A DNA stretch of 64,000 bases from Phylloscopus collybita (lineage: Eukaryota; Chordata; Aves; Passeriformes; Phylloscopidae). Made by a program: the position numbers and the translations under genes. Below the pieces are notes generated by a model. It did not search any database. It worked only from the letters and a program-made list of their open reading frames with translations, and had not been told where the DNA came from. Location of the stretch: contig JAJNNQ010000077.1 of the NCBI GenBank assembly GCA_027886175.1, positions 5,828,001 to 5,892,000 on the forward strand, given 5' to 3'. Below, piece after piece: positions 23,208-31,775 of this stretch (position 1 is the first letter of the stretch; each line of letters opens with the position of its first letter).

Positions 23208-24140
23208 ATGTCCAACAGCAGCTCCATCAGCCACTTCCTCCTGCTGGCATTGGCAGACAGGTGGCAGCTGCAGCTCCTGCACTTCTGCCTCTTCCTGGGC
23301 ATCTCCCTGGCTGCCCTCCTGGGCAACGGCCTCATCATCAGCGCCGTAGCCTGCGGCCACCACCTGCACAGCCCCATGTTCTTCTTCCTGCTCAACCTGG
23401 CCTTCACTGACCTGGGCTCCATCTGCACCACTGTCCCCAAAGCCATGCACAATTCCCTCTGGGACACCAGGAACATCTCCTAGACAGGATGTGTTGCACA
23501 GGTGTTTCTGGTTTTCTTTTTCATCTCAGCAGAGTATTTCCTGCTGACCATCATGTGCTACGACCGCTATGTGTCCATCTGCAAACTCCTGCACTACGGG
23601 ACCCTCCTGGGCAGCAGAGCTTGTGCCCACATGGCAGCAGCTGCCTGGGCCAGTGCTTTTCTCAATGCTCTCATGCACACAGCCAATACATTTTCCCTGC
23701 CCCTGTGCCATGGCAATGCCCTGGGCCAGTTCTTCTGTGAAGTTCCCCATATCCTCAAGCTCTCCTGCTCACACTCCAACATCAGGGAACTTGGGCTCAT
23801 CGTGCTAAGTGCTTTTCTATTTTTTGGCTGTTTTGTGTTCATGGTTTTCTCCTATGTGCAGATCTTCAGGGCTGTGCTGAGGATCCCCTCTGAGCAGGGA
23901 CGGCACAAAGCCTTTTCCACCTGCCTCCCTCACCTGGCCGTGCTCTCCCTGTTCCTCAGCACTGCCATGTTTGCCTACCTGAAGCCCCCCTCCATGTCCT
24001 CCCCATCCCTGGATCTGTCCCTGTCAGTTCTGTACTCAGTGGTGCCTCCAGCCCTGAACCCCCTCATCTACAGCCTGAGGAACCAGGAGCTCAAGGCTGC
24101 AGTGCGGACACTGGTCACTGGATGGTTTCAGAAACATTAA
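23208..24140 (+). pseudogene. OR-1: OR14-like olfactory receptor, single nonsense codon
   Basis: Seven-transmembrane odorant receptor, one coding exon, 310 codons plus stop. Start MSNSSSISHF matches the two intact copies in this window (an in-frame ATG 5 codons upstream is not shared). Family landmarks are present: LLGNGL in TM1, SPMFFFLLNLA in TM2, MCYDRYVSIC at the end of TM3, FSYVQIFRAVL in TM5, KAFSTCLPH in TM6, PALNPLIYSLRN in TM7. The only break is TAG at 23481-23483 (codon 92), where the paralogues have Tyr in the first extracellular loop; the frame is otherwise open to 24140. A recent pseudogene or segregating null allele. AATAAA lies at 24171. It is the inverted counterpart of OR-3. 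Confidence 0.93.
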
Positions 24141-24170
24141 ACTGCTGGCTAATTTCCGAAAATCACTTTC

Positions 24171-24176
24171 AATAAA
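24171..24176 (+). terminator. Polyadenylation signal of OR-1
   Basis: AATAAA 30 bp after the stop codon. The same hexamer is conserved at a similar distance after OR-2 and OR-3. Confidence 0.6.
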
Positions 24177-24339
24177 AGCCATTTTCAATACTTCTTGTTG
24201 GTTTCAGTTTGGAGATTATGTTACTTTGGGTTATTATTTCAATACGACCCACAAAGAAATGTCATTGTTTGCACCAGATCCCATTTTGTTTCTCTCCACC
24301 TATCTTGTGACCACAGACTGTGTCAATGAAGGGCTACAC

Positions 24340-24790
24340 TGTAGGTGGCTTTAAAGGAACTCAAGGATGTCCCAGCCAAGTTTTCTGCAGAGATGCCCCT
24401 TTGGTTCCCTTCTCTGCAGCTGCAGCAGCAATGTCTGTGTGCAGAGCTGGGGGCAGATCAGTGCTGGCACAGCAGCTGTGGCCAGCAGCAGCAGCAGCAC
24501 TTGGTGCTGCCAGTGCTGCTGCCGTGGCCCTGCCCCGCTGCCCTCCTGGCCCTGCTGTTGCTGTAGGGCCTGAGTGCTCTCGGGGCCGGGCACAGGGCTG
24601 GGGGTGGCAGTGCCGGGGCTGCAGCAGGGACAGGCCATGGGCACTGCTGGTACAGCAGCAGTGCTGAGGCCTCAGGCCAGGGCCTGGGGGCTGCAGGCGC
24701 CTTGCCCAGGCTCTCTCCACAACACATTGCCCAGGCCAATGCTCAGCAGAGAAAAGCCCCGGCAGCAGCATGTCCAGGGAGATTACAGCC
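24340..24790. repeat. OR 3'-flank module, copy 1
   Basis: GC- and CAG-rich block about 200 bp downstream of the OR. It is shared with 38745-39140 and 50660-51045 in the same relation to each OR. A ~97-100 codon ORF on the strand opposite the OR (here 24351-24644, minus) is conserved in all three copies and contains a hydrophobic run (VLLLLLATAAVPALIC). Because the DNA is nearly identical between copies, conservation of the ORF is weak evidence for coding. The copy here fuses to 24766 onward without the ~530 bp present in the others. Confidence 0.6.
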
Positions 24791-25055
24791 GCTTGCAGGG
24801 AAACAGGCAAGACAAGTCTCTTTGTTAAGCTCGAGAATCCATTTTATTCCCCCCACCCTGGGCCGGGGAGGAGGTGAGGGCGAAGAGGGCCAGAGCAGGG
24901 CCAGGGTCGTGAGTTTTATTGGGAATTCAGAGGAGTCTTAGGGTTTGGGTCAAGGGAGGAGGTAACACAAGTCCAGTAAGATCAGACTTCAGCCTCCTCA
25001 AAACTGTGAGACTCCACAATTCCTCCATTTATAAATTGGTTATAACAAGGTGATT
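24770..25055 (-). repeat. LTR-like segment in left arm
   Basis: Inverted counterpart of about 49845-50120. Read on the minus strand it has TTATAACCAATTTATAAATGG at one end, then two AATAAA hexamers and a pyrimidine-rich end. This resembles an old solo LTR, but termini and target duplication are not clear. Confidence 0.3.
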
Positions 25056-25690
25056 CTTGGGAATATGACCCCAGTTGTCACTGAGGGATGGGCAGGAGGC
25101 ATCCACCAGCCAGGGAGTTCTGAATCACCTCAATGCAAAATAGATTCTTCTGAAATAACTGCAATGGAATAGATCACAGGCTTGTGGGTGAAAACTGTGA
25201 GTACCTAAGCTTTGCAACATCAACAAGAAATGAGAACCATCCATTCCAAAAGGAATAAATAGAAGTAGGATGCTCCAACATAAAATCAAAAGCCAATTCC
25301 ACCTCTGGGTTTGGAGGGCTGTGGGAGAGGGATGTGTGTGTGACAGTCCTGACACTTTAGAGCGTGCTTGGAGTATGTTTCCACAAGGGGAAGAATCAAG
25401 GAGCAAGAATCTAAAGGACTGAACAAGAGAAGGATGCATCCAAAGAGACAAAAGACAGGCAATTGACTGGAACTATGCAGACCATTCCTGAAGGGCAGAG
25501 CCTCCTCAGGAACCTCATTTCACTGCATTCTCTTCACATTCAAGCTGGGCACCAGAATCTGTGGGTCCCCAGGGCCCCAGGACTCCATGGCTCCAGGAAT
25601 CCATGTGTGGAATCCATGGCTCTGTGACCTCACAGCCGGACTCCAGGGCTGTCTCCTGGGCAGCCAGAGAACGTTGGTGCCAGCGGGAGG
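25055..25690. other. Non-coding part of left arm
   Basis: Single-copy-looking sequence except for its inverted partner at about 49240-49840. No gene or known repeat was recognised. Confidence 0.4.
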
Positions 25691-25870
25691 GGCAGCAGTG
25701 CAGGAGCACTGACACTTGAGAGGCACCTGCTGCTGCTGGCACTGCTGCTGCTGCTGCTGGCACTGCTGGTGCTGCTGCTGTTGGCATTTCTGCTGGTGCT
25801 GGCACTGCTGCTGCCCCTGCTGGCAGTGCCCTGGGGTGGCAGAGCAGCAGCACCTGCAGCCCTGCAGCCT
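25690..25870. repeat. Impure (CTG)n repeat
   Basis: Run of CTG/GCTGCTGGCA units. The mirrored CAG copy at 49040-49190 has a different unit number, so the tract changed length after the duplication. The Leu-rich ORF it creates (25769-26014) looks like a signal peptide but is explained by the repeat. Confidence 0.8.
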
Positions 25871-26439
25871 GCGAGGCGCTGGCAGCTCAGGGCAGAGCCC
25901 AATGACCCAGCTGGGATTGCGCTTGAGGATGGACATGGAGAAGGGAATCTGTGCCCACACAGTGCTCAGAGCAGGTCTAGGGCAAGGAGGGAGGGAAGGA
26001 AGGAGGGTGGATGAATCCCCTTCCCACCACTACCAAGGGAAGGCCTTGGTGAGGGTAAGGGGCCCTTGACCTGACACCCAGCCCTTCAGAGACCCAGCTG
26101 CCAGCTCCGGCTCAGCCCACACTGAGCGGGATTCCATCAGGCCTTGGCTCAAGGCAGTGGCAGGGGCAGAAGTGATGGCAGCAGCTGGAATGCAGGCCCA
26201 TGCTTTCCTTCTCCCCAGCCCATTTGGCAACATCTGGGCAAGGTCTCCATTGTCTGTCTGCAGCCAGCTTGGGGGCCCTTCCTCTCCTCCCCCTGCTTGG
26301 GGGACTGAGCTTGGTTTCTCTGTCATCCTCAATGCTGAACTTGTGTCTCCTCCAACCTGGCTATTCAGGGTTTGTGTTTCCTGTGTCTCTCACCTTCCTC
26401 CCCTTCCTCCTTCCCACCTGCTCCCAGATCCTCTTTGTG

Positions 26440-27015
26440 CAGCTAGCTCTGGAACTTGCAGCAGCAAAGTTTTCCAAATTTTCCAAACTCCCGTAAAAAA
26501 TTCCCCAAAATGAACCCTAGATTTACCCCAAAATTTCCCTCAAATTCTCCAAACCTCCCAAATTTCCCCAAATTTTCCCCTGAATTCCCCAAAATCTCCA
26601 AAAATTCCTGAGTTTTCCTCTGAATTCCCCAAATTTTCTGAAATTCCCCAAAGTTCCCCCCAAATTCCCCAATATCTCCCAAAATTCCTCAAAAATTTCC
26701 TCTGAATTCCCCAAAGTTTCCTACATCCCCCAAAATGACCCAAAATTTCTCTAATTTTTCCCTTAAATCCCCCAAAATCTCCAAAATTTCCCCCAAATTT
26801 CTCTCTAAATCTCCCAAGTTTTCTCTAATTTCCTCCAAAATTCCCCTCAAATCCTCCAAAACCTCCCAAAATTCCCCAAAACTTCCCCAGATTCCCTCAG
26901 ATCTCCCAAATCCCACCAAACGTTTCTCAGAATTCCCCAAATTTTCCTAAATTCCCCCCAAAATCCCCCAAAATGACCCCAAAATGACCCAAAACTTCCA
27001 TCAAATTCCCCAAAT
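26440..27015. repeat. AAATTCCCC-type minisatellite
   Basis: Degenerate array of ~20-bp units built on CCCCAAATTTTCC and AAATTCCCC. One strand is strongly pyrimidine-biased with alternating A and C runs. The inverted counterpart is 47740-48460. Confidence 0.85.
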
Positions 27016-27072
27016 ACAAAGGAAGGGTACATACTATCTCCCAATGGGAGACAAGGTGGGAGTGGAACAGGG

Positions 27073-27498
27073 TTGGAGGGACATGCAGGGGAGCAAATGA
27101 GGGTGCCTGGGGAGGGATCCCCTCTGTCCTTGCCCTATCACTCAATGCTCCTCTCTGAACTTTCTGGAAGCTGGGAGGAGCAGCTGGGTGACAGACAAGG
27201 CCCAGAGGAGGGGGCTGGGGAGAGAACAGAAGGAGGATTGACAACTGGAACAGAACTGTCAGGGAAAGAGAGGGGAGACAAGGGAACAGACCATCAAACA
27301 GAATATAACAGGGAGCAAAACCAACGACACGATACAACACTTCTTGAGGCAGTACAGTCTGAATCTGGGCTCTTTCCTCCTTTCTCTCTCTTTCAGGGAA
27401 GAATCAGCCATGGGCGACGGAATCCTGGTGCTGATGGCCGTGGTGGGCATCAACTAGCCACTGTCTGGGTTTTTTGCCATTCTCCTCTGCCCCTTTAA
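27073..27498 (+). CDS. Hypothetical 141-aa ORF conserved in both arms
   Basis: Open frame of 141 codons, hydrophilic and Glu/Gly/Arg-rich, with no recognised domain. The inverted copy at 47255-47680 encodes a protein of identical length differing at about five positions. The arms are so similar that this does not prove selection. Inside it, on another frame, a pyrimidine tract and AG (27395-27396) precede a strong-context ATG (27410) opening a 15-codon hydrophobic peptide MGDGILVLMAVVGIN with TAG at 27455-27457. That piece could be the remains of a 3' exon. Coding status is doubtful. Confidence 0.2.
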   Translation: MEGHAGEQMRVPGEGSPLSLPYHSMLLSELSGSWEEQLGDRQGPEEGAGERTEGGLTTGTELSGKERGDKGTDHQTEYNREQNQRHDTTLLEAVQSESGLFPPFSLFQGRISHGRRNPGADGRGGHQLATVWVFCHSPLPL

Positions 27499-27609
27499 GG
27501 AGTTTTCTAAAGTCTTATTTTTAGCCTTCTGTGTTTATCTTTTTCTAATGCAGTCAGACACAATTTTATATAAACAAACTTTTTGTTCTTGTAAAATCTA
27601 ACCATGTTT

Positions 27610-28085
27610 ACACTCTTTTCCCTTGACAAGCTGGATCCAGGGCCCAAATCCAACAACGTCAGGTTGAAGAAGACCAAGGGCCAGGCCCTGCACTTTGGCC
27701 ACAACAAGCCCTGCAGTGCTACAGGCTGGGGACAGAGTGGCTGGACAGCAGCCAGGCAGAAAGGGACCTGCAGGGACTGATGGACAGCAGGCTGAACATG
27801 AGGCAGCAGTGTGCCCAGGTGGCCAAGAAGGCCAATGGCTCCTGGCCTGTATCAGGAATGGTGTGGCCAGCAGGAGCAGGGAGGTCATTCTGCCCCTGTG
27901 CTCGGCACAGGTGAGGCTGCACCTCGAGTGTTGTGTCCAGTTCTGGCCCCTCAGCTCAGGAAGGACAGTGAGACGCTTGAGCGCCTCCAGAGGAGGCAAT
28001 GAGGCTGGTGAGGGGCTTGGAACACAACTCCTGTGAGGAATGACTGAGGGAGCTGGGGTTGTTTAGCTTGGAGAAAAGGAGGACA
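27610..28085 (+). mobile_element. CR1 LINE fragment (3' part)
   Basis: Contains the characteristic CR1 3' region in sense orientation: GGACAGAGTGGCTGGACAG, CACCTCGAGTGTTGTGTCCA, then CCTCCAGAGGAGGCAATGAG and GAGCTGGGGTTGTTTAGC. The upstream end encodes the C-terminus of the CR1 RT ORF in broken form. Inverted partner at about 46670-47130, related copy at 37160-37760. Confidence 0.85.
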
Positions 28086-28308
28086 AAAAACCCCAACATT
28101 TTAAAAAATATATAGTATATTATTATTGAATGCATTTCTGAAATCTGTACCATGAAACCACAGAAGAGTTGAAGACTTGAAATGAAATTATTCCCAGGGG
28201 CTTTTCTTGTTAGAGTGCTTTGGAATGTTAATGAGCCTTTGGCACTGAATTCCTGAACTGAGGAGCTGAAGACTGAACAAGCCTCTGGAGAGCGAAAATT
28301 CCACAGGG

Positions 28309-28705
28309 TGTTGCCTGAAGTTTTGGGTTTTCGGTGTTTCATTCTAATGAGCAGGCTGTCTGCTCATCACCGGGTGTGGGAGCTGGGTAGTTTGGGTTTC
28401 GGCGGGATTCACAGCTTCAAGGACACTCTTCCTCAGCTCCGGGCCCCCAAAGACAAACAACGGAGAAGGATAGAACATCGTCATCGTCATCTGGAGTGAT
28501 TGATTGGACAACGAACGGGGCATGTGCAAAATGGACTGGAATCTAGAAAAAGGGGGGGTGCCGGGAACTCGGTCTCCTTTTGACTTGCATGTCGGAGCAA
28601 CCCCAGGCAGCTGTGGCAGCTGCCGGGGCTGGCCTTGAAGGCCAGGAATAAAATTTATGGCTGCCTTACCCTAGCTCAGCGTCTGCCCTGTTGTCTCAGG
28701 CAACA
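28309..28705 (+). repeat. Provirus ERV-C (RIMBP-carrying) 5' LTR
   Basis: 397 bp, TGTTGCCTGAAG to CAGGCAACA. It differs from 32815-33212 by about six substitutions and one 1-bp indel (~98% identity). AATAAA lies near 28649, followed by TTTATGGCTG. It abuts the end of the inverted-duplication arm. Confidence 0.93.
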
Positions 28706-28708
28706 GTC

Positions 28709-28726
28709 TGGTGACCGCGGCAAGAC
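28709..28726 (+). promoter_or_regulatory. ERV-C candidate primer binding site
   Basis: TGGTGACCGCGGCAAGAC, 3 nt after the LTR. The first eight bases equal those of the tRNA-Trp PBS of avian alpharetroviruses; the rest matches only in part (about 13 of 18). A decayed tRNA-Trp-type PBS is my reading. Confidence 0.55.
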
Positions 28727-28996
28727 AGGGGGGGTTGAAGCTGCTGGGAACCCTAGAGATCTTTTTTCGTCTTATCGGCGGAGGTCCAGGCACCGGCACA
28801 AGAACCCTTTGAGGCAGGGCACGTGAGTGAGTCACCTGATCGGGGGTAAAGGGGCGGCTCGTTCCTTGTTCAGCATCCGGGTTTATTGCTGGGATCTTTG
28901 TGAGATCTGGTGCAGATTTAGGGGGAGATTTTGGAGTTCCTAGTTTGGCCTGGGGAAGGTTTGCCTCCCTATCAGGCTGCTGAGAGTCCTGAGGCC

Positions 28997-29069
28997 GAAG
29001 TGTGGCGCAGGGGATAGCTATCTGGGCTGTAGTTCGGAAGGTTGCGAGTTCAAATCCCAGCTCAGGAGT
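28997..29069 (+). ncRNA. tRNA-like (Arg-type) sequence in ERV-C leader
   Basis: Has an A box (TGGCGCAGGGGATAGC) and a B box (GAGTTCAAATCCC) at tRNA spacing. It resembles tRNA-Arg around both boxes. The T stem pairs poorly and the acceptor stem is not evident, so it is a decayed or tRNA-derived sequence and not a working tRNA. It lies between the PBS and the gag start. Confidence 0.45.
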
Positions 29070-29094
29070 GAATGCTTTTGTTTGGGATATCGGA

Positions 29095-29920
29095 ATGGGT
29101 TGTGCATACTCTAGTGACCGTGGTAGTAAATCAATCCCTAGGGACAGCCCCCTGGGCTTAGTATTGAGAAACTGGACTAAATGGGTTGGGGAGGAGTCCC
29201 ACTTACAAAGCCTAAATTGATTAGGCTTTCGGAGGCCATATGGCAAACATATAGGTTGGGTAATGGAGAGGTGTGGCCTCAATTTGGGAGCTTAGACAAA
29301 GGGTTGATATCTAGCCTAATGTCATGTTTGTGTGGGGATAGGTGCTTCGAGGAACTGAAATATGCCAGGTTGTTTATGGTGTTAGCTTGCGAAAGAGCTC
29401 GGGATAGTAAGAAGGGGAATATAATGATAGCATGGAGAAAAAAGGAAAAGCCATTTCTCTGCAGCGTGGGTAACAAGGATCAGCCAGAGGACCCTAGTGG
29501 CCCCTGTGCTGAGAGCTGGGTCTGGCCAGGGGGCGGCTGCCCCCCTGCCGCCGCCGCCCTATTCACAGACAAGGGGTCGGCCGGACCCTCGGGCTGGGAA
29601 GAGGGAGGAGGAGGGGTTTCGGCACCGAACACCGTCTCCATCCTCATCCACTTCGCCCCCCCTGAAGGGCTGAAAAAAAGGGGGGCAAGGGGCAGCGGCA
29701 GCAGCCTCTGGCCCCATCCCGAAAAAGGGGGGCCAAGGACAGAGAATATCCCAGGGACAGCACAGGCTGGACAAGTTGTAGGCGGAGGGAACACTCCCCC
29801 AATCCCGGGCCCGTTCCTTACCATAGCAATTCCGAAGGTCAAGGAGCTGTTTCTGGAGATGATGTAATCAGAAGCAAACAGACAGCAGATAGAGCCTGTC
29901 GTACCCATAGCCTGACATGG
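29095..29920 (+). pseudogene. gag: ERV-C gag 5' part (matrix and linker), frameshifted
   Basis: Starts MGCAYSSDRG, a good N-myristoylation signal (Gly2, Ser6). The matrix-like region switches frame by one base near 29180-29190 and continues through an alpha/beta/lenti-type matrix pattern (WGG..LTKPKLI, then NGEVWPQFGSL, about 29190-29300). A Pro/Gly-rich linker follows until a stop at 29867. Just before that, near 29860, the frame changes again into the one that runs on through the acidic segment into the RIMBP fusion (see 29921). Two frameshifts make it non-functional. Confidence 0.7.
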
Positions 29921-30889
29921 ATGGGGAGCAGAGCTACGCTCTTAACAGAATCTGATAGCTCTTGCTCAAGCAGTTCTGAAGACGAGAAAAGTGAGGAAGA
30001 AACAGACGAAATTGCAAACAGATGTAGGAAGGGGAAAATAGCAAAGAGAGCTATCAGAGAGCAAAGCCCAATTGCCAGGCGCACCAAGAAAGGGAAGTAC
30101 AAAGAAAACCCAGACAAGGTAGCCCAATTAAGGGAGAGGGCAATTAATTCCCAAAATCCTGATTGGATTGACTTAAATCCCATGCTCGACACATTACTCG
30201 ATCCCACGAAAAAACGAATGGTCCATAGAGCTATCACCACTTATGTTGAAGGGGGCATAGCCAGTAGAATGCTTCAGAGTACTGTCACTCCAATCTCTCC
30301 CTCCAATTTTGTTGGGCGAGTTGCAGATGATGACCTCGGGACATTTCTGCCTCCGGAGCTGAATGATTTCTCCCATAACTCATACCAAGAGAAAAGTTTA
30401 GTCAGTGCAAGCACTAGCAGTGGAGATAAGAGTGAGTTCTCCGTTGAAGAGAGTAGCATCAGTCTGTTGGGCAGCAGAGCAAAAAGAGACCAGGAAGAGC
30501 CCGTTAGTCACACAGCAGTGCCTTACCCAAGAAAACTGACTTTTATCAAGCAGCCTGCCAGAAGCATAATTGTAAGCTGGGAACCACCTCTTTTGCCAGC
30601 TGGCTGCCCAAAGATACAAAGCTACAACATCTATGTGGATGAAGAGCTACGTCAGAATGTGAAGAGTGGCCTTCAGACCAAAGTAGTGATGGAGAAGCTG
30701 GATTTATACAGCAGGCCTTACCGCATATCCGTGCAGGCGGTGACAGAGCACGGCACAGCTGACGCAAGAGTGCGATGTCACCAGGCCGAGTGTGTACTGG
30801 TACACCTTCCGCAGCCTGCAGCCCAGCGCACATTACGTGGCCAAGCTGCAGGCCCGACCCATGAAAACTCCTTGGGAAGAGGTGCCTGA
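29921..30889 (+). CDS. ERV-C Gag-RIMBP fusion ORF, 322 aa
   Basis: Residues 1 to about 123 are Gag-like: an acidic Ser/Glu segment, a basic segment, then WIDLNPMLDTLL, like the start of a retroviral capsid. From about residue 124 the protein becomes a RIM-binding protein: PSNFV with an acidic tail, as at the end of the first RIMBP SH3 domain (124-145), a Ser-rich spacer, then a fibronectin type III domain (about 201-287; VSWEPPLLPAGC, YNIYVD, YRISVQAVT). After about residue 287 the frame departs from the RIMBP frame and ends at 30889. RIMBPs link RIM and voltage-gated calcium channels at synaptic active zones (family knowledge). Exons are joined without introns, so the source was a spliced transcript. 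The frame is open about 20 codons upstream of the Met used here. Confidence 0.75.
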   Translation: MGSRATLLTESDSSCSSSSEDEKSEEETDEIANRCRKGKIAKRAIREQSPIARRTKKGKYKENPDKVAQLRERAINSQNPDWIDLNPMLDTLLDPTKKRMVHRAITTYVEGGIASRMLQSTVTPISPSNFVGRVADDDLGTFLPPELNDFSHNSYQEKSLVSASTSSGDKSEFSVEESSISLLGSRAKRDQEEPVSHTAVPYPRKLTFIKQPARSIIVSWEPPLLPAGCPKIQSYNIYVDEELRQNVKSGLQTKVVMEKLDLYSRPYRISVQAVTEHGTADARVRCHQAECVLVHLPQPAAQRTLRGQAAGPTHENSLGRGA

Positions 30890-31775
30890 GGGGCAGGAGT
30901 GGGGCTCAGCCGTGATACACTTCACTACCCCTCTAGCAGGCACACCTGATGCTCCTTTGGGTGTCCAGGTAAAAGCTGGTCCCTCTCCAGGTATCCTAGT
31001 TATCAGCTGGTTGCCTGTCACCATTGATGCAGAAGGATTTTCCAACGGGGTGTGGGTGACTGGATGTGTCATGTATGCTGACGGTCAGAAGGTAATTGAT
31101 GTTACTTCTCCAACAGCTAGGAGTGTCCTAGTGGACTTGTTCCAGCTTCAGATGTTCCAGGTCTGCCGTGAGGTTTCTGTGTGGAGGATGTCTCAGTACG
31201 GGGAGTCCGTAGATTTGGTTCCAGCCCAGAGTTCCTCGGTCCTGCTGCGACCCCCGCTCTGCAGCTCCTCTGTGTGCAGCTCTGTCCCCTGCAGAGTGCC
31301 CCGGGGGGGCCCCAGGCCCTGGCTGCCTGGCCGCAGCCTGCAGCACACGCCCATGCTCCCCCTCCGACAGGAGACTCCTGCTGAGAGCTCAGATGCCAAA
31401 TGGACTGATCCCTCCTCCAGCCCTGTGGGCTCACCACGGCCCCTGACAGGGAAAGCCTCTTCCCTACCACACCTCCCATCTCCTAGTGCTTCCTTGGTGC
31501 AGGCTCCAGGCACTGCCCCACAGGGGTCGGATGCTATGAGAGGCAAGAAATGCCTGAGTGGTCTTCCCCAGCAGGCTGGCACAGTGATCCCAGAGCAGGG
31601 CACGGAGCCCGGCCCCTCCCAAGAACTGGGATTGCAGCAGCCAGGTGAAAAGACAGAGGTTCAGATGAAAGCAACAGGTTGGGAACAATCTGTGCTGTTG
31701 GGTTTGTATTTGTACCAAGTTTTGCCAAGTATAACCGGGATATCAAATGTAAGACTTGAGACAAGTTACGCATGA
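30787..31775 (+). CDS. RIMBP-derived ORF, second half (FN3 domains and linker)
   Basis: A 327-codon frame overlapping the end of the fusion ORF in a different frame. It starts within the second FN3 domain (YWYTFRSLQPSAHYV, through about codon 45), then carries a complete third FN3 domain (about codons 50-146; VISWLPV, CVMYADGQK, GESVDLVPA). A Pro/Ser-rich linker of about 175 residues follows, like the stretch before the second SH3 domain of RIMBPs. The N-terminal half of FN3-2 is missing, so the frame jump at 30787-30792 may be an internal deletion of the captured cDNA. The C-terminal SH3 domains are absent. There is no conventional ATG at the beginning (GTG at 30792), and it may be unexpressed without frameshifting. 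The paralogue (TSPOAP1, RIMBP2 or RIMBP3) is not resolved. Confidence 0.75.

Larger units (their letters stand above)
18640..28308 (+). repeat. Left arm of large inverted duplication
   Basis: Reverse complement of 46450-56470. Collinear anchors include 18640-18790 with 55733-55804 and 56372-56470, 19240-19990 with 54470-55215, 19990-20735 with 53690-54440, the OR at 23208-24140 with 51256-52188, 24770-25960 with 48950-50120, 26440-27015 with 47740-48460, 27073-27498 with 47255-47680, and 28090-28308 with 46450-46680. Interruptions: about 20735-21690 is private to this arm, and about 530 bp present at 50128-50655 is missing near 24766. The homology stops exactly where the provirus LTR starts at 28309. 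Confidence 0.85.

Noticed and set aside
25769..26014. Small secreted protein with a Leu-rich signal peptide
   Set aside because: The hydrophobic part is translated CTG repeat and the rest has no recognisable feature; the repeat length differs in the other arm.
28997..29069. A functional tRNA-Arg gene
   Set aside because: The boxes fit, but the T stem has mismatches and no acceptor stem is evident; it also lies inside a proviral leader.
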